Shown: piece by piece, positions 7,868 to 16,588 of the stretch
Layout: every line of letters starts with the position of its first letter
Position numbering within the stretch: position 1 is the first letter of the stretch
NCBI RefSeq assembly: GCF_039839375.1
Contig: NZ_JBDOQU010000012.1
Coordinates: 1-64,000, forward strand
Origin: JBDOQU01 sp039839375
GTDB taxonomy: Bacteria > Pseudomonadota > Alphaproteobacteria > DSM-16000 > Inquilinaceae
Reading direction: 5' to 3'
DNA length: 64,000 nucleotides
Translations under genes and position numbers: made by a program
The notes under the pieces: generated by a model
What the model was told of the DNA's origin: nothing
Seen by the model: the letters and a program-made list of their open reading frames with translations, nothing else
Database searches by the model: none

Positions 7868-9550
7868 ATGGAACGTTTCGCGTCCTGGTCCATCGGCCGG
7901 AAGCTGACCGTTGCCTTCACCTTCCTGACGCTGATCATCGTCGGCGTCGGACTGTTCACCGGCCTCAGCATCCAGGTCGCCTCCAATCTCAACCGCGACG
8001 TGCGCGAAGTTCTCCGGCTTCAGGACAGCGTCGCTGCCATGCGGTCCGCCGTGGCCACGCAGCAGGGCGCCGTGCGCGGCTTCCTCCTGAGCGGGGACCG
8101 GACACTGGTCGACCGCTACCAGGCGGGTTTCGACCGGTTCCAGGAACTGATGGAGGAGGCGCGGGCGCTGACCGATGATGAGGCGGCGCTGGCCCAACTG
8201 GCGACGCTGGAAACCGCGCTTGTCGATTGGCGCACCGGCGCCGCCGACCGGCAGATCGACCTGATGCGCCGGCCGCTCACGGTCAACGAGGCGCGGGTGA
8301 TCGAGACGACCGGCCGCAGCCAAGCTCTCCTCGATTTGGTGGAGGGCGAGATGGCGGACCTGATCGCGCAGGTGGACGCCGAGGTCGCGGCCAATCAGGC
8401 CGCCATGCAATCCACCTTCTCCACCATGCTGTGGGCCGCCATCATCGGCGCGCTTGCCGCCGTCATCGTTTCCGTCGCCGCGGCCATCCTGTTGATCCGC
8501 GCCATTTCCCGCCCGATCGTGGCGCTGACCGGCACCATGGGCGTGCTGGCCTCCGGCGATACTTCGGTGGAGATCGCGGGGGCCGACCGCAGGGATGAGG
8601 TCGGCCGGATGGCTGGGGCCGTCCAGGTCTTCAAGGACAGCATGATCGAAACGGCCCGTCTCCAGGCGGAGCGGGAGAGCGAGCAGGAGGTCAAGACCCG
8701 CCGCGCGGCGGAGATCGAAACCGCCACCCGCGCCTTCGACAGCGAAGTCGCCTCCCTGATGGCCGAGGTCGGCACGTCGCTGGACCATCTGCGCTCGACC
8801 TCGACCCAGATGTCCTCGATCGCGGAGGAGACGAACCGCCAGGCCAGCACCGTCGCCGTGGCGTCGGAGCAGGCGTCGGCAAACGTCCAGACCGTCGCCG
8901 CGGCGGCGGAGGAATTGACCGCCTCCATCGCGGAGATCGCCCAGCAGGTCGAGCGGTCGACCATGATCGCCGGCGAGGCCGTCGAAGAGGCGCGCCGGAC
9001 GAACGACACCGTCCAGGGCCTGTCCGAAGCCGCGGCCCGGATCGGTGAGATCGTGAAGATCATCAACGACATCGCGGAGCAGACCAACCTCCTGGCGCTG
9101 AACGCGACGATCGAAGCCGCCCGCGCCGGGGAGGCCGGCAAGGGCTTCGCCGTCGTGGCGTCGGAGGTCAAGAATCTCGCCAACCAGACCGCCAAGGCGA
9201 CGGGCGACATTTCCGAACAGATCGGCTCCATCCAGTCGACCACCCAAACCGCGGTCACGGCGATGGGGTCGGTCGGCGCGGTCATCGACCGGATGAACAC
9301 CATCTCGGTCGGCATCTCCTCCGCGGTGGAGGAGCAGGGGGCCGCGACGGCGGAGATTTCCCGCAACATCCAGGAGGCGTCCTCCGGCACCGCGGAAGTC
9401 AGCCGCAACATCCTGGACGTCACCCGTGCGGCGGAGGAGACCGGCCACGCCGCGTCTTCCGTACTCAAGGAAAGCGGCGAGCTCTCCTCCGGCAGCGAAA
9501 AGCTGCGCCGGACCATCGACGCCTTCCTGAAGACGGTGAAGGCCGCCTGA
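7868..9550 (+). CDS. Methyl-accepting chemotaxis protein with CHASE3-like sensor domain
   Basis: The protein has about 560 residues: a short cytoplasmic start, TM1 near residues 13-35, and a helical periplasmic domain of about 150 residues with the CHASE3-type motif QGAVRGFLLSGDRTLVDRY. TM2 follows near 195-220, then a HAMP domain and a long coiled-coil signalling domain. The hairpin tip that binds CheA/CheW is intact (EQTNLLALNATIEAARAGEA, then GKGFAVVASEVKNLA). The ATG at 7868 has AGGA 9 bases upstream; a GTG at 7841, right after the preceding stop, is the alternative. No che genes are nearby, so it must signal to a pathway encoded elsewhere. Ligand unknown. Confidence 0.9.
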   Translation: MERFASWSIGRKLTVAFTFLTLIIVGVGLFTGLSIQVASNLNRDVREVLRLQDSVAAMRSAVATQQGAVRGFLLSGDRTLVDRYQAGFDRFQELMEEARALTDDEAALAQLATLETALVDWRTGAADRQIDLMRRPLTVNEARVIETTGRSQALLDLVEGEMADLIAQVDAEVAANQAAMQSTFSTMLWAAIIGALAAVIVSVAAAILLIRAISRPIVALTGTMGVLASGDTSVEIAGADRRDEVGRMAGAVQVFKDSMIETARLQAERESEQEVKTRRAAEIETATRAFDSEVASLMAEVGTSLDHLRSTSTQMSSIAEETNRQASTVAVASEQASANVQTVAAAAEELTASIAEIAQQVERSTMIAGEAVEEARRTNDTVQGLSEAAARIGEIVKIINDIAEQTNLLALNATIEAARAGEAGKGFAVVASEVKNLANQTAKATGDISEQIGSIQSTTQTAVTAMGSVGAVIDRMNTISVGISSAVEEQGAATAEISRNIQEASSGTAEVSRNILDVTRAAEETGHAASSVLKESGELSSGSEKLRRTIDAFLKTVKAA

Positions 9551-9553
9551 ACG

Positions 9554-9626
9554 GAAGGCCGGAACGTCCGGCCTTCAGCGTCATTTGAAAGGGGAACGCC
9601 GGTCAGCCGGCGCTCCCCTTTCGTTT
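9554..9626 (+). terminator. Tandem hairpins, Rho-independent terminator after the chemoreceptor gene
   Basis: The first stem is GAAGGCCGGA/TCCGGCCTTC with loop ACG (9554-9576). The second is AAAGGGGA-a-CGCCGG/CCGGCG-c-TCCCCTTT (9588-9621) with loop TCAG and one mismatch, followed by CGTTT. The second stem covers an in-frame TTG at 9585, which argues against using that codon as the ppk2 start. Confidence 0.75.
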
Positions 9627-9644
9627 GCCGGAGGCCCGCCGCCC

Positions 9645-10499
9645 TTGTCCCACAAGCCCAAGCACCACCATTTCCGCCTCGCCGACCTGCCGATGGACCG
9701 TAAGCTCTCGCGGAAGGATTATGACGAGAAGCTGGCCGGCCTCCACCGCAAGCTCCAGGCTATCCAGCAGGCCTATCTGGTTTCCGGCGATCGCGCGATC
9801 GTCGTCTTCGAAGGCTGGGACGCCGGCGGCAAGGGCGGCGCGATCCGCCGCATGACCTCGGTGATGGACCCGCGCTCCTGCCATGTCTGGCCGATCGGCG
9901 CGCCGACGGACAGGGAGCAGGGAAAGCACTACCTGTTCCGCTTCTGGCAGCGGCTGCCGGACCCGTCCTCAATCGCGATCTTCGACCGCTCCTGGTACGG
10001 GCGGGTGATGGTGGAGCGGGTGGAGGGTCTGGCGAGCAGGGAGGAATGGACCCGCGCCTACCATGAGATCGCGGAATTCGAACGCATGCTGATCGATGAC
10101 GGCGTGCGCATCGTGAAGCTTTTCCTGCACATCACGCCGGAAGAGCAGCTTGAGCGGTTTCGCAAGCGCCTGGAAGACCCGCTGAAGCGCTGGAAGCTGT
10201 CCTATGAGGATTTGCGCAACCGGCAAAAATGGGACGATTACGTCGGGGCGATAGAGGAGATGATCGATCGGACCTCCACCGCGGCCGCGCCCTGGACTGC
10301 CATACCCGCGAACGACAAGGACTATGCCCGCATCGCCGCGATCGAGACGGTGGTCGAGACGCTGTCGCGCGGCGTCGACCTCAGCCCCCGACCCATCAGC
10401 CCCGACCTCGCCAGGGTGGCGCGGGAGGCGCTGGGGCTGGACCTGCCGGTCGAGAAGGAGGACGAACCAGGGAAGGCGATGGGGCAGGGCAGGGGCTGA
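9645..10499 (+). CDS. Polyphosphate kinase 2 family protein (PPK2)
   Basis: This cytoplasmic enzyme would transfer phosphate between polyphosphate and nucleotides. The P-loop region reads FEGWDAGGKGGAIRR, and the Walker B-like lid segment reads IFDRSWYGRVMVERVEG, both diagnostic for PPK2. The sequence continues with FRKRLEDPLKRWKLSYEDLRNR. The product is about 284 residues, within the single-domain PPK2 range. The TTG at 9645 is preferred because GGAGG sits about 10 bases upstream and the next upstream start lies inside a terminator hairpin. Whether it favours ADP, GDP or AMP cannot be told by eye. It lies between the chemoreceptor and ettA and seems to be its own unit. Confidence 0.88.
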   Translation: MSHKPKHHHFRLADLPMDRKLSRKDYDEKLAGLHRKLQAIQQAYLVSGDRAIVVFEGWDAGGKGGAIRRMTSVMDPRSCHVWPIGAPTDREQGKHYLFRFWQRLPDPSSIAIFDRSWYGRVMVERVEGLASREEWTRAYHEIAEFERMLIDDGVRIVKLFLHITPEEQLERFRKRLEDPLKRWKLSYEDLRNRQKWDDYVGAIEEMIDRTSTAAAPWTAIPANDKDYARIAAIETVVETLSRGVDLSPRPISPDLARVAREALGLDLPVEKEDEPGKAMGQGRG

Positions 10500-10600
10500 A
10501 ACCCTACCCTCTGGGCATAGGCCGTCTTGTGCGTTAAAAGGCGGGCCGCGCGCGACGACCGCCGATCCCATTCCCGAAGCACCGGAGAGCAAGGACCGTC

Positions 10601-12280
<1,680 letters not shown>

Positions 12281-12308
12281 CGGGAGGAGCGGCGACCTTC
12301 CCCATTCG

Positions 12309-12425
12309 TCATTCCCGACTTGATCGGGAATCCATGGGACGGCGCCGCTTCACCGGCGAGAAGGACTGGGCGTAGTCCCGACGGCCGTCGATACCGCATG
12401 GATGCTGGATCAAGTCCAGCATGAC
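12309..12425 (+). repeat. Family 1 paired-palindrome repeat, unit A
   Basis: The left palindrome is ATTCCCGA-cttga-TCGGGAAT (12311-12331) and the right is ATGCTGGA-tcaag-TCCAGCAT (12402-12422). About 70 bases with GCCGCTTCACCGGCG separate them. It is the first of three units in the 596-base gene-free stretch 12281-12876, which otherwise holds only family 2 repeats. Confidence 0.85.
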
Positions 12426-12500
12426 GGGCTTCTGGCGCGGCGCCCGCATGGTTCGACAGGCTCACCTTGAAGAGGAGGGGCGAAGACCCTTCCCTATTCG

Positions 12501-12620
12501 TCATTCCCGACTTGATCGGGAATCCATAGGCCGTCACCGCTTCACCGGCAGCGAAGAACCAAGCGCGGCTCCGCTCGCCTTCAACATCCCATGGATGCCG
12601 GATCGGGGTCCGGCATAACG
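12501..12620 (+). repeat. Family 1 paired-palindrome repeat, unit B
   Basis: The left palindrome ATTCCCGA/TCGGGAAT is at 12503-12523. The right palindrome ATGCCGGA/TCCGGCAT, with the altered loop TCGGGG, is at 12595-12616. Between units A and B (about 12447-12475) is a half-copy of family 2 (GGTTCGACAGGCTCACC). Confidence 0.85.
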
Positions 12621-12633
12621 TTGTTTTTATTGG

Positions 12634-12749
12634 TCATTCCGGACTTAATCCGGAATCCATGGGCCGTCGCAGCCTCACCGAAGGCGAAGAATGGGCGAGG
12701 CTCCGGCTCCCTCGACATCGTATGGATGCCGGATCAAGTCCGGCATGAC
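12634..12749 (+). repeat. Family 1 paired-palindrome repeat, unit C
   Basis: It follows unit B through the conserved linker ACGTTGTTTTTATTGGTC. The left palindrome ATTCCGGA/TCCGGAAT is at 12636-12656, except that its loop reads CTTAA. The right palindrome ATGCCGGA/TCCGGCAT is at 12726-12746. Spacing and the GGGCCGTCGC segment match the other units. Confidence 0.85.
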
Positions 12750-12780
12750 GAACTTTGGTGGCGGACCGCCCTCTTCTCCT

Positions 12781-12840
12781 CATCCTGAGCTTGTCGAAGG
12801 ATGTGTGCCCGCATGGTTCGACAAGCTCACCATGAGGAGG
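12781..12840. repeat. Family 2 intergenic inverted repeat (CTTGTCGAA type)
   Basis: The arms CATCCTGAGCTTGTCGAAGG and GGTTCGACAAGCTCACCATG are imperfect inverses around a GTGTGCCCGC centre. Similar copies are at 34884-34942 and 38961-39022. Repeats of this type are common between genes in alphaproteobacteria. Confidence 0.75.
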
Positions 12841-12876
12841 AGAGGCTCAGAATGAGGGGAGGGGCAAAGCCCCTCC

Positions 12877-13491
12877 TCACCCCGCGCGGGCGTGGGCGAT
12901 CTGGTTGCGCATGGCTTGCAGCAGGGCTTCCACCTGTCCGCCATTGCGCTGGATGACCGAGGCGAACTCGTTGCGCTGGGTCACGCTCATCGAGACGCCT
13001 TCGACCACCACATCGATGATCTGGAAGCCGTCCTCCCGCTCCCGGACGCGCCAGGCGACATTGACCGGCGGGCCGTCGGGGCGGACGATCCGGCTTTCCA
13101 CCATCACGTCGCTTTCGCCCGCCGGGCGGGCGCCGGTGACGGTGAAGGTCTCCCCGGAATATTCGACGAACCGCCGCGCATAGGTTTCCAGCACCATCTG
13201 CTCGAACAGCTGGAGATATTCCTGCTGCTGCTCCGGCGTGGCGACGTTCCAGTAGCGGCCCAGCACGAAGCGGGCGACCGTGGGCACGTCGAAGCCCTCG
13301 CGGAACACTTCCCGGAACTGCGCGACCGATTGTTCGGCGTCGAGGTCCGGCTGCCGCAGGATTTCGATGGTCTGGTCGCCCAGTTCGGCGATGAAGTCGC
13401 GCGCGCCCTGATCGTCCGCTGCGGCGGCCGGCGCGGCCGACACCATCAGCAGCAGGGCGGCGATCTTTGCCAGCTTCTTCATGATGCTCAC
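12877..13491 (-). CDS. mlaC: MlaC-type periplasmic phospholipid-binding protein
   Basis: This 204-residue protein with a signal peptide (LAKIAALLLMVSAAPAAAAD) carries phospholipids between the MlaA lipoprotein at the outer membrane and the MlaFEDB complex. The body matches the MlaC/Ttg2D family: REVFREGFDVPTVARFVLGRYW, then EQQQEYLQLFEQMVLETYARRF, the YSGETFTVTG strand and the C-terminal NEFASVIQRNGG. Length agrees with the family (about 200). It lies 82 bases downstream of mlaA on the same strand, so the two probably form one unit. The inner-membrane genes mlaFED are not in the window. Confidence 0.93.
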   Translation of the reverse strand: MSIMKKLAKIAALLLMVSAAPAAAADDQGARDFIAELGDQTIEILRQPDLDAEQSVAQFREVFREGFDVPTVARFVLGRYWNVATPEQQQEYLQLFEQMVLETYARRFVEYSGETFTVTGARPAGESDVMVESRIVRPDGPPVNVAWRVREREDGFQIIDVVVEGVSMSVTQRNEFASVIQRNGGQVEALLQAMRNQIAHARAG

Positions 13492-13573
13492 GACTCGTTC
13501 CCGTGATGGATCGTTATGAGGTTAAACCGAGCGGGGCGGGCCGGAGTTGCACCGACCGCCCCGTTCCGGATTC

Positions 13574-14431
13574 TCAGCTTCCGGGCGCGGGCTCGGACTC
13601 CGGTTCGGACTCCGGCTCGTAGTCCGGGATCTCCGGCATCTCCGCGGCGCTGTAGTCGGGGATCTCGGGCATCTGCGCGGAAGCGTCGGGCGCGCCGTCG
13701 CGGATCTGCGCCGCGCGAAGCTGCCGGTAGGCGCTGCGGACGGTGGCGTAGTAATCCAGCGAGTTCCGCTTCAGATCCTCGGTGACGTCCAGCGTGCGGG
13801 CGCGGGCGTCGATCACTTCGGCGGCCGAGCGGCCCCAATTCTGTGCTTCCGTGGATACCATCCAAACAGGATCGGACAGGATGTCCACGGCCAGGCCCGC
13901 CGCGTCGCGCGGGTTGCTCGGCCCCAGCAGCGGCAGCACCAGATAGGGACCCTCGCCGACGCCCCAGACCGCCAGCGTCTGGCCGAAACCCTCCGGCTCG
14001 AAATAGAGCTTGTTGTAGGCGGCGACGTCGACGATGCCGCCCAGCCCGATCGTGCTGTTGATGAAGAACCGGGTCGCCGCGACCTCCGCGCCATGCCAGT
14101 CACCCTGAAGGAGCTGGTTGGCGATGATGACGGGCGACCGCAGATTGCGCAGGAAGTTGGTGACGTTGTTCTCGATCGGGTCGGGCGTCACGAAGGTGTA
14201 GGTAGTGGCGATCGGCCGGATGATGACGGTGTCGACCGCGTCATTGACGGAGAAGATGACCCGGTTGATCGGCTCCAGCGGGTCGTTCACGTCCCGCGCG
14301 TTGCTTTCGGCCATCTGTCCGGTGGAGGCGCAGGCCGCCAGCGACAGGGCGATCAGCGCTGTGGCCATTCCCTTGATCCGGCCGGCGTTTCCCGGCTGGG
14401 GGCGAATGGCGTCGATACGGTTCAGGCTCAA
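13574..14431 (-). CDS. mlaA: MlaA (VacJ) family outer-membrane lipoprotein
   Basis: This lipoprotein removes misplaced phospholipids from the outer leaflet of the outer membrane. The lipobox is LSLAAC. The mature protein starts with a Ser/Asn/Asp-rich segment, then the family core: NDPLEPINRVIFSVNDAVD, FLRNLRSPVIIANQLLQG, RFFINSTIGLGGIVDVA, and WGVGEGPYLVLPLLGPSNPRD. A proline/glutamate-rich tail with repeated PEIPDY and ESEPESEP closes it; such an acidic tail is not part of the core family. The TTG at 14431 was chosen because GGAG lies about 10 bases upstream and it gives a normal lipoprotein signal (about 285 residues in all). The frame is open further upstream. It is transcribed away from the sahR-like operon. 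Confidence 0.9.
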   Translation of the reverse strand: MSLNRIDAIRPQPGNAGRIKGMATALIALSLAACASTGQMAESNARDVNDPLEPINRVIFSVNDAVDTVIIRPIATTYTFVTPDPIENNVTNFLRNLRSPVIIANQLLQGDWHGAEVAATRFFINSTIGLGGIVDVAAYNKLYFEPEGFGQTLAVWGVGEGPYLVLPLLGPSNPRDAAGLAVDILSDPVWMVSTEAQNWGRSAAEVIDARARTLDVTEDLKRNSLDYYATVRSAYRQLRAAQIRDGAPDASAQMPEIPDYSAAEMPEIPDYEPESEPESEPAPGS

Positions 14432-14622
14432 TCCCGAATCTCCAGCAAATCGGCGGTCGCGAACCGCATCCACCCGTCCCGGCGGGCCTGACGGCGGCAC
14501 CCTGACGGACTCTCGAAGTCTTCGCACTATCACAGCCTGCCCCGATTTGACCAGCAAGGTCGCCATCGGGAGCGATCAATATGCAACGCCTGTTGCAGAT
14601 AGATCGCATTCGATGTGACGTG

Positions 14623-14651
14623 TTGCATGTGCGTATAAAGATATCTTTATA
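14623..14651 (+). promoter_or_regulatory. Promoter of the sahR-metF-metH operon overlapping its operator
   Basis: A -35-like TTGCAT (14623-14628) and a -10-like TTTATA (14646-14651) are separated by 17 bases. The -10 is part of the right arm of the perfect palindrome at 14634-14651, so a protein bound there would block RNA polymerase. An inverted pair ATGCAAC (14581) / GTTGCAT (14622) lies just upstream. Assignment is by eye. Confidence 0.55.
14634..14651. promoter_or_regulatory. 18-bp perfect palindrome, probable SahR operator
   Basis: TATAAAGATATCTTTATA is fully self-complementary and lies 65 bases upstream of the ArsR-methyltransferase gene, in a locally AT-rich segment. Further ATAAAG/CTTTAT half-sites follow at 14657-14662 and 14675-14685 (CTTTGATAAAG). 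ArsR-family repressors bind such inverted repeats as dimers, and autoregulation is usual. Confidence 0.7.
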
Positions 14652-14716
14652 TATGTCTTTATTCTGCCGGCTCCCTTTGATAAAGTCCATTCGGTCGCGA
14701 AGGAAGGAATCCGCGC

Positions 14717-15700
14717 ATGGAAAATCTGTTGCAGGGATTGCGGGCGGCGGCGGAGCCGACGCGGATGCGCATCCTGGCGCTGTGCGCCCAGGGCGAGCTG
14801 ACGGTGACCGACCTGACGCAGATCCTGGGGCAGAGCCAGCCGCGCGTCTCCCGCCATCTCAAGCTCCTGTGCGACGCCGGCCTGCTGGCGCGCTACCGGG
14901 AAGGCACCTACGCCTTCTTCCGGCTGGCGGACCGGGGCGGCTACGCCGAACTCGCCCGGACGCTGGCCGGGCTGATCCCTGCCGACGACCCCCAGGTCGT
15001 GCTGGACCATGAAAGGCTGGCCGGCATCAAGCGGGACCGGGCGGCGGCCGCTGCCCGGTATTTCCGCACCAACGCCGGCCGCTGGGATGAGATCCGCGCC
15101 CTCCACATCGCCGACAGCGAGGTCGAGCGCGCCGTCCTGGACCTGCTGCCGGAGGAGGGGATCGACGATCTGCTGGACCTCGGCACCGGCACCGGACGGA
15201 TGCTGACCATCCTCGCCGACCGGGCCGAGCGCGCCGTCGGCATCGATTTGTCGCGGGAGATGCTGGCCGTAGCGCGGGCCAATCTGGAACGATCCGGCCT
15301 GCGCCGCTGGCAGGTTCGCCAGGGCGACCTTTACCAGCTTCCGCTGCCCAACGCGGCCTTCGACGTCGCTGTGATGCATCAGGTCCTCCACTATCTGGAG
15401 GATCCCGACGACGCGCTGGCGGAGGCCGCCCGCGTCATGCGCCCCGGCGGCACGCTCCTGGTCGCCGATTTCGCCCATCACGGCGTCGAATCGCTGCGGG
15501 AGGAGCACGCCCACCGCTGGCTGGGGTTCGAGGATGCCGACGTGGTCCGCTGGCTGCGCGCCGCCGGCTTCCAGTGCGATGCGCCGGTGCATCTGCCGGG
15601 CCAGCCCCTGACCGTCACCCTCTGGCGGGCCGTCCGTGCCCCGGACGCTCCCGTCGCCACCCTGCCGCGCCCCGACCGCTTCGCCGGAGAGACGCCATGA
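14717..15700 (+). CDS. sahR: SahR-like ArsR-family repressor with SAM-methyltransferase-type sensor domain
   Basis: The 327-residue protein joins an ArsR winged helix (residues 1-75; recognition helix near QSQPRVSRHLKLL) to a class I methyltransferase fold (about 130-310) with motif I LLDLGTGTG at 152-160, GIDLSREML and a LRPGG-like MRPGGTLLVADF segment. Fusions of this kind are known as SahR. They repress SAM-cycle genes and are released by S-adenosylhomocysteine, the methylase-like domain serving as sensor. The neighbours here, metF and metH, are exactly the known targets, and a palindromic operator lies in the promoter. Its stop overlaps the metF start (ATGA). Weak points: no ligand test is possible by eye, and it could retain catalytic activity. 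Confidence 0.85.
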   Translation: MENLLQGLRAAAEPTRMRILALCAQGELTVTDLTQILGQSQPRVSRHLKLLCDAGLLARYREGTYAFFRLADRGGYAELARTLAGLIPADDPQVVLDHERLAGIKRDRAAAAARYFRTNAGRWDEIRALHIADSEVERAVLDLLPEEGIDDLLDLGTGTGRMLTILADRAERAVGIDLSREMLAVARANLERSGLRRWQVRQGDLYQLPLPNAAFDVAVMHQVLHYLEDPDDALAEAARVMRPGGTLLVADFAHHGVESLREEHAHRWLGFEDADVVRWLRAAGFQCDAPVHLPGQPLTVTLWRAVRAPDAPVATLPRPDRFAGETP

Positions 15701-16569
15701 CCCGCGACATCGCCGTCAGCTTCGAATTCTTCCCGCCGAAGAGCGAGAAGATGGAGGAGACGCTGTGGCAGTCGATCACCCGGCTGGCCCCCTTGTCCCC
15801 GCGATTCGTCTCCGTCACCTACGGGGCGGGCGGCGGCACGCGGGAGCGCACCCACGCCACCGTCGCCCGCATCCAGGACGAAACCCCCCTCCGCGCCGCC
15901 GCCCATCTGACCTGCGTCGGCGCGACCAGGGGTGAGGTGGATGAGGTCGCGCGCGCCTACTGGCGGGCCGGCATCCGCCATATCGTCGCCCTGCGCGGCG
16001 ATCCGGCCGACGGGCAGGGAGCTTCCTACGCCCCCCATCCCGGTGGCTACGATTATGCGGCTTCCCTCGTCGCCGGCATCCGCGCCGTCGCGCCGTTCGA
16101 GATCAGCGTCGCGGCCTACCCCGAAACCCATCCCGAAGCGCCTGGCGCCGATTCGGACCTTGAGAACCTGAAGCGCAAGGTCGATGCCGGCGCGACCCGC
16201 GCGATCACGCAGTTCTTCTTCGACAATAGCGCATTCCTGCGGTTCCGCGACCGCGCGGCGGCGGCCGGGATCGGCGTGCCGATCGTGCCCGGCATCCTGC
16301 CGATCACCAATTTCGCCCGGACGGTGGAGTTCGCGCGCGCCTGCAACGCCGCGATCCCGCCGGCGCTGGCCCATCTGTTCGACGATCTGGACGGCGATCC
16401 GCAGACCCGCCAGCTCGTCGCCGCCAGCGCCGCCGTCGACCAGTGCCGCGCCCTGCGCGACGAGGGCGTCTCCGAATTCCATTTCTACACGCTGAACCGG
16501 GCGGAACTGACACTCGCCATTTGCCGGGCGCTGGGCGTCCGCGCCGCGCGCGAAGCCGTCGCCGCCTGA
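15697..16569 (+). CDS. metF: Methylenetetrahydrofolate reductase
   Basis: This 290-residue FAD enzyme reduces 5,10-methylene-THF to 5-methyl-THF, the methyl donor for MetH. The N-terminal motif FEFFPPKSEKMEETLW, the strand SVTYGAGGGTRERTHATV, HLTCVGATRGEVDE, and HIVALRGDPADG are all typical, and ITQFFFDNSAFLRF follows. Length matches MetF (about 290-300). The ATG at 15697 overlaps the preceding stop by four bases and has GGAGAG upstream, whereas the frame's earlier start at 15574 would lie inside the regulator. It belongs to the sahR-metF-metH unit, with metH beginning 19 bases after its stop. Confidence 0.95.
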   Translation: MTRDIAVSFEFFPPKSEKMEETLWQSITRLAPLSPRFVSVTYGAGGGTRERTHATVARIQDETPLRAAAHLTCVGATRGEVDEVARAYWRAGIRHIVALRGDPADGQGASYAPHPGGYDYAASLVAGIRAVAPFEISVAAYPETHPEAPGADSDLENLKRKVDAGATRAITQFFFDNSAFLRFRDRAAAAGIGVPIVPGILPITNFARTVEFARACNAAIPPALAHLFDDLDGDPQTRQLVAASAAVDQCRALRDEGVSEFHFYTLNRAELTLAICRALGVRAAREAVAA

Positions 16570-16588
16570 CCGGAAGGATCGAAATCCC

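Noticed and set aside
12281..12876. CRISPR-like array in the repeat block
   Set aside because: The repeats are internally palindromic, about 120 bases long and vary in sequence. There are no identical short repeats with unique spacers and no cas genes.
14432..14716. SAM or SAH riboswitch ahead of the methionine operon
   Set aside because: No recognisable riboswitch core or terminator helix. The segment is explained by a promoter with a protein-type palindrome.
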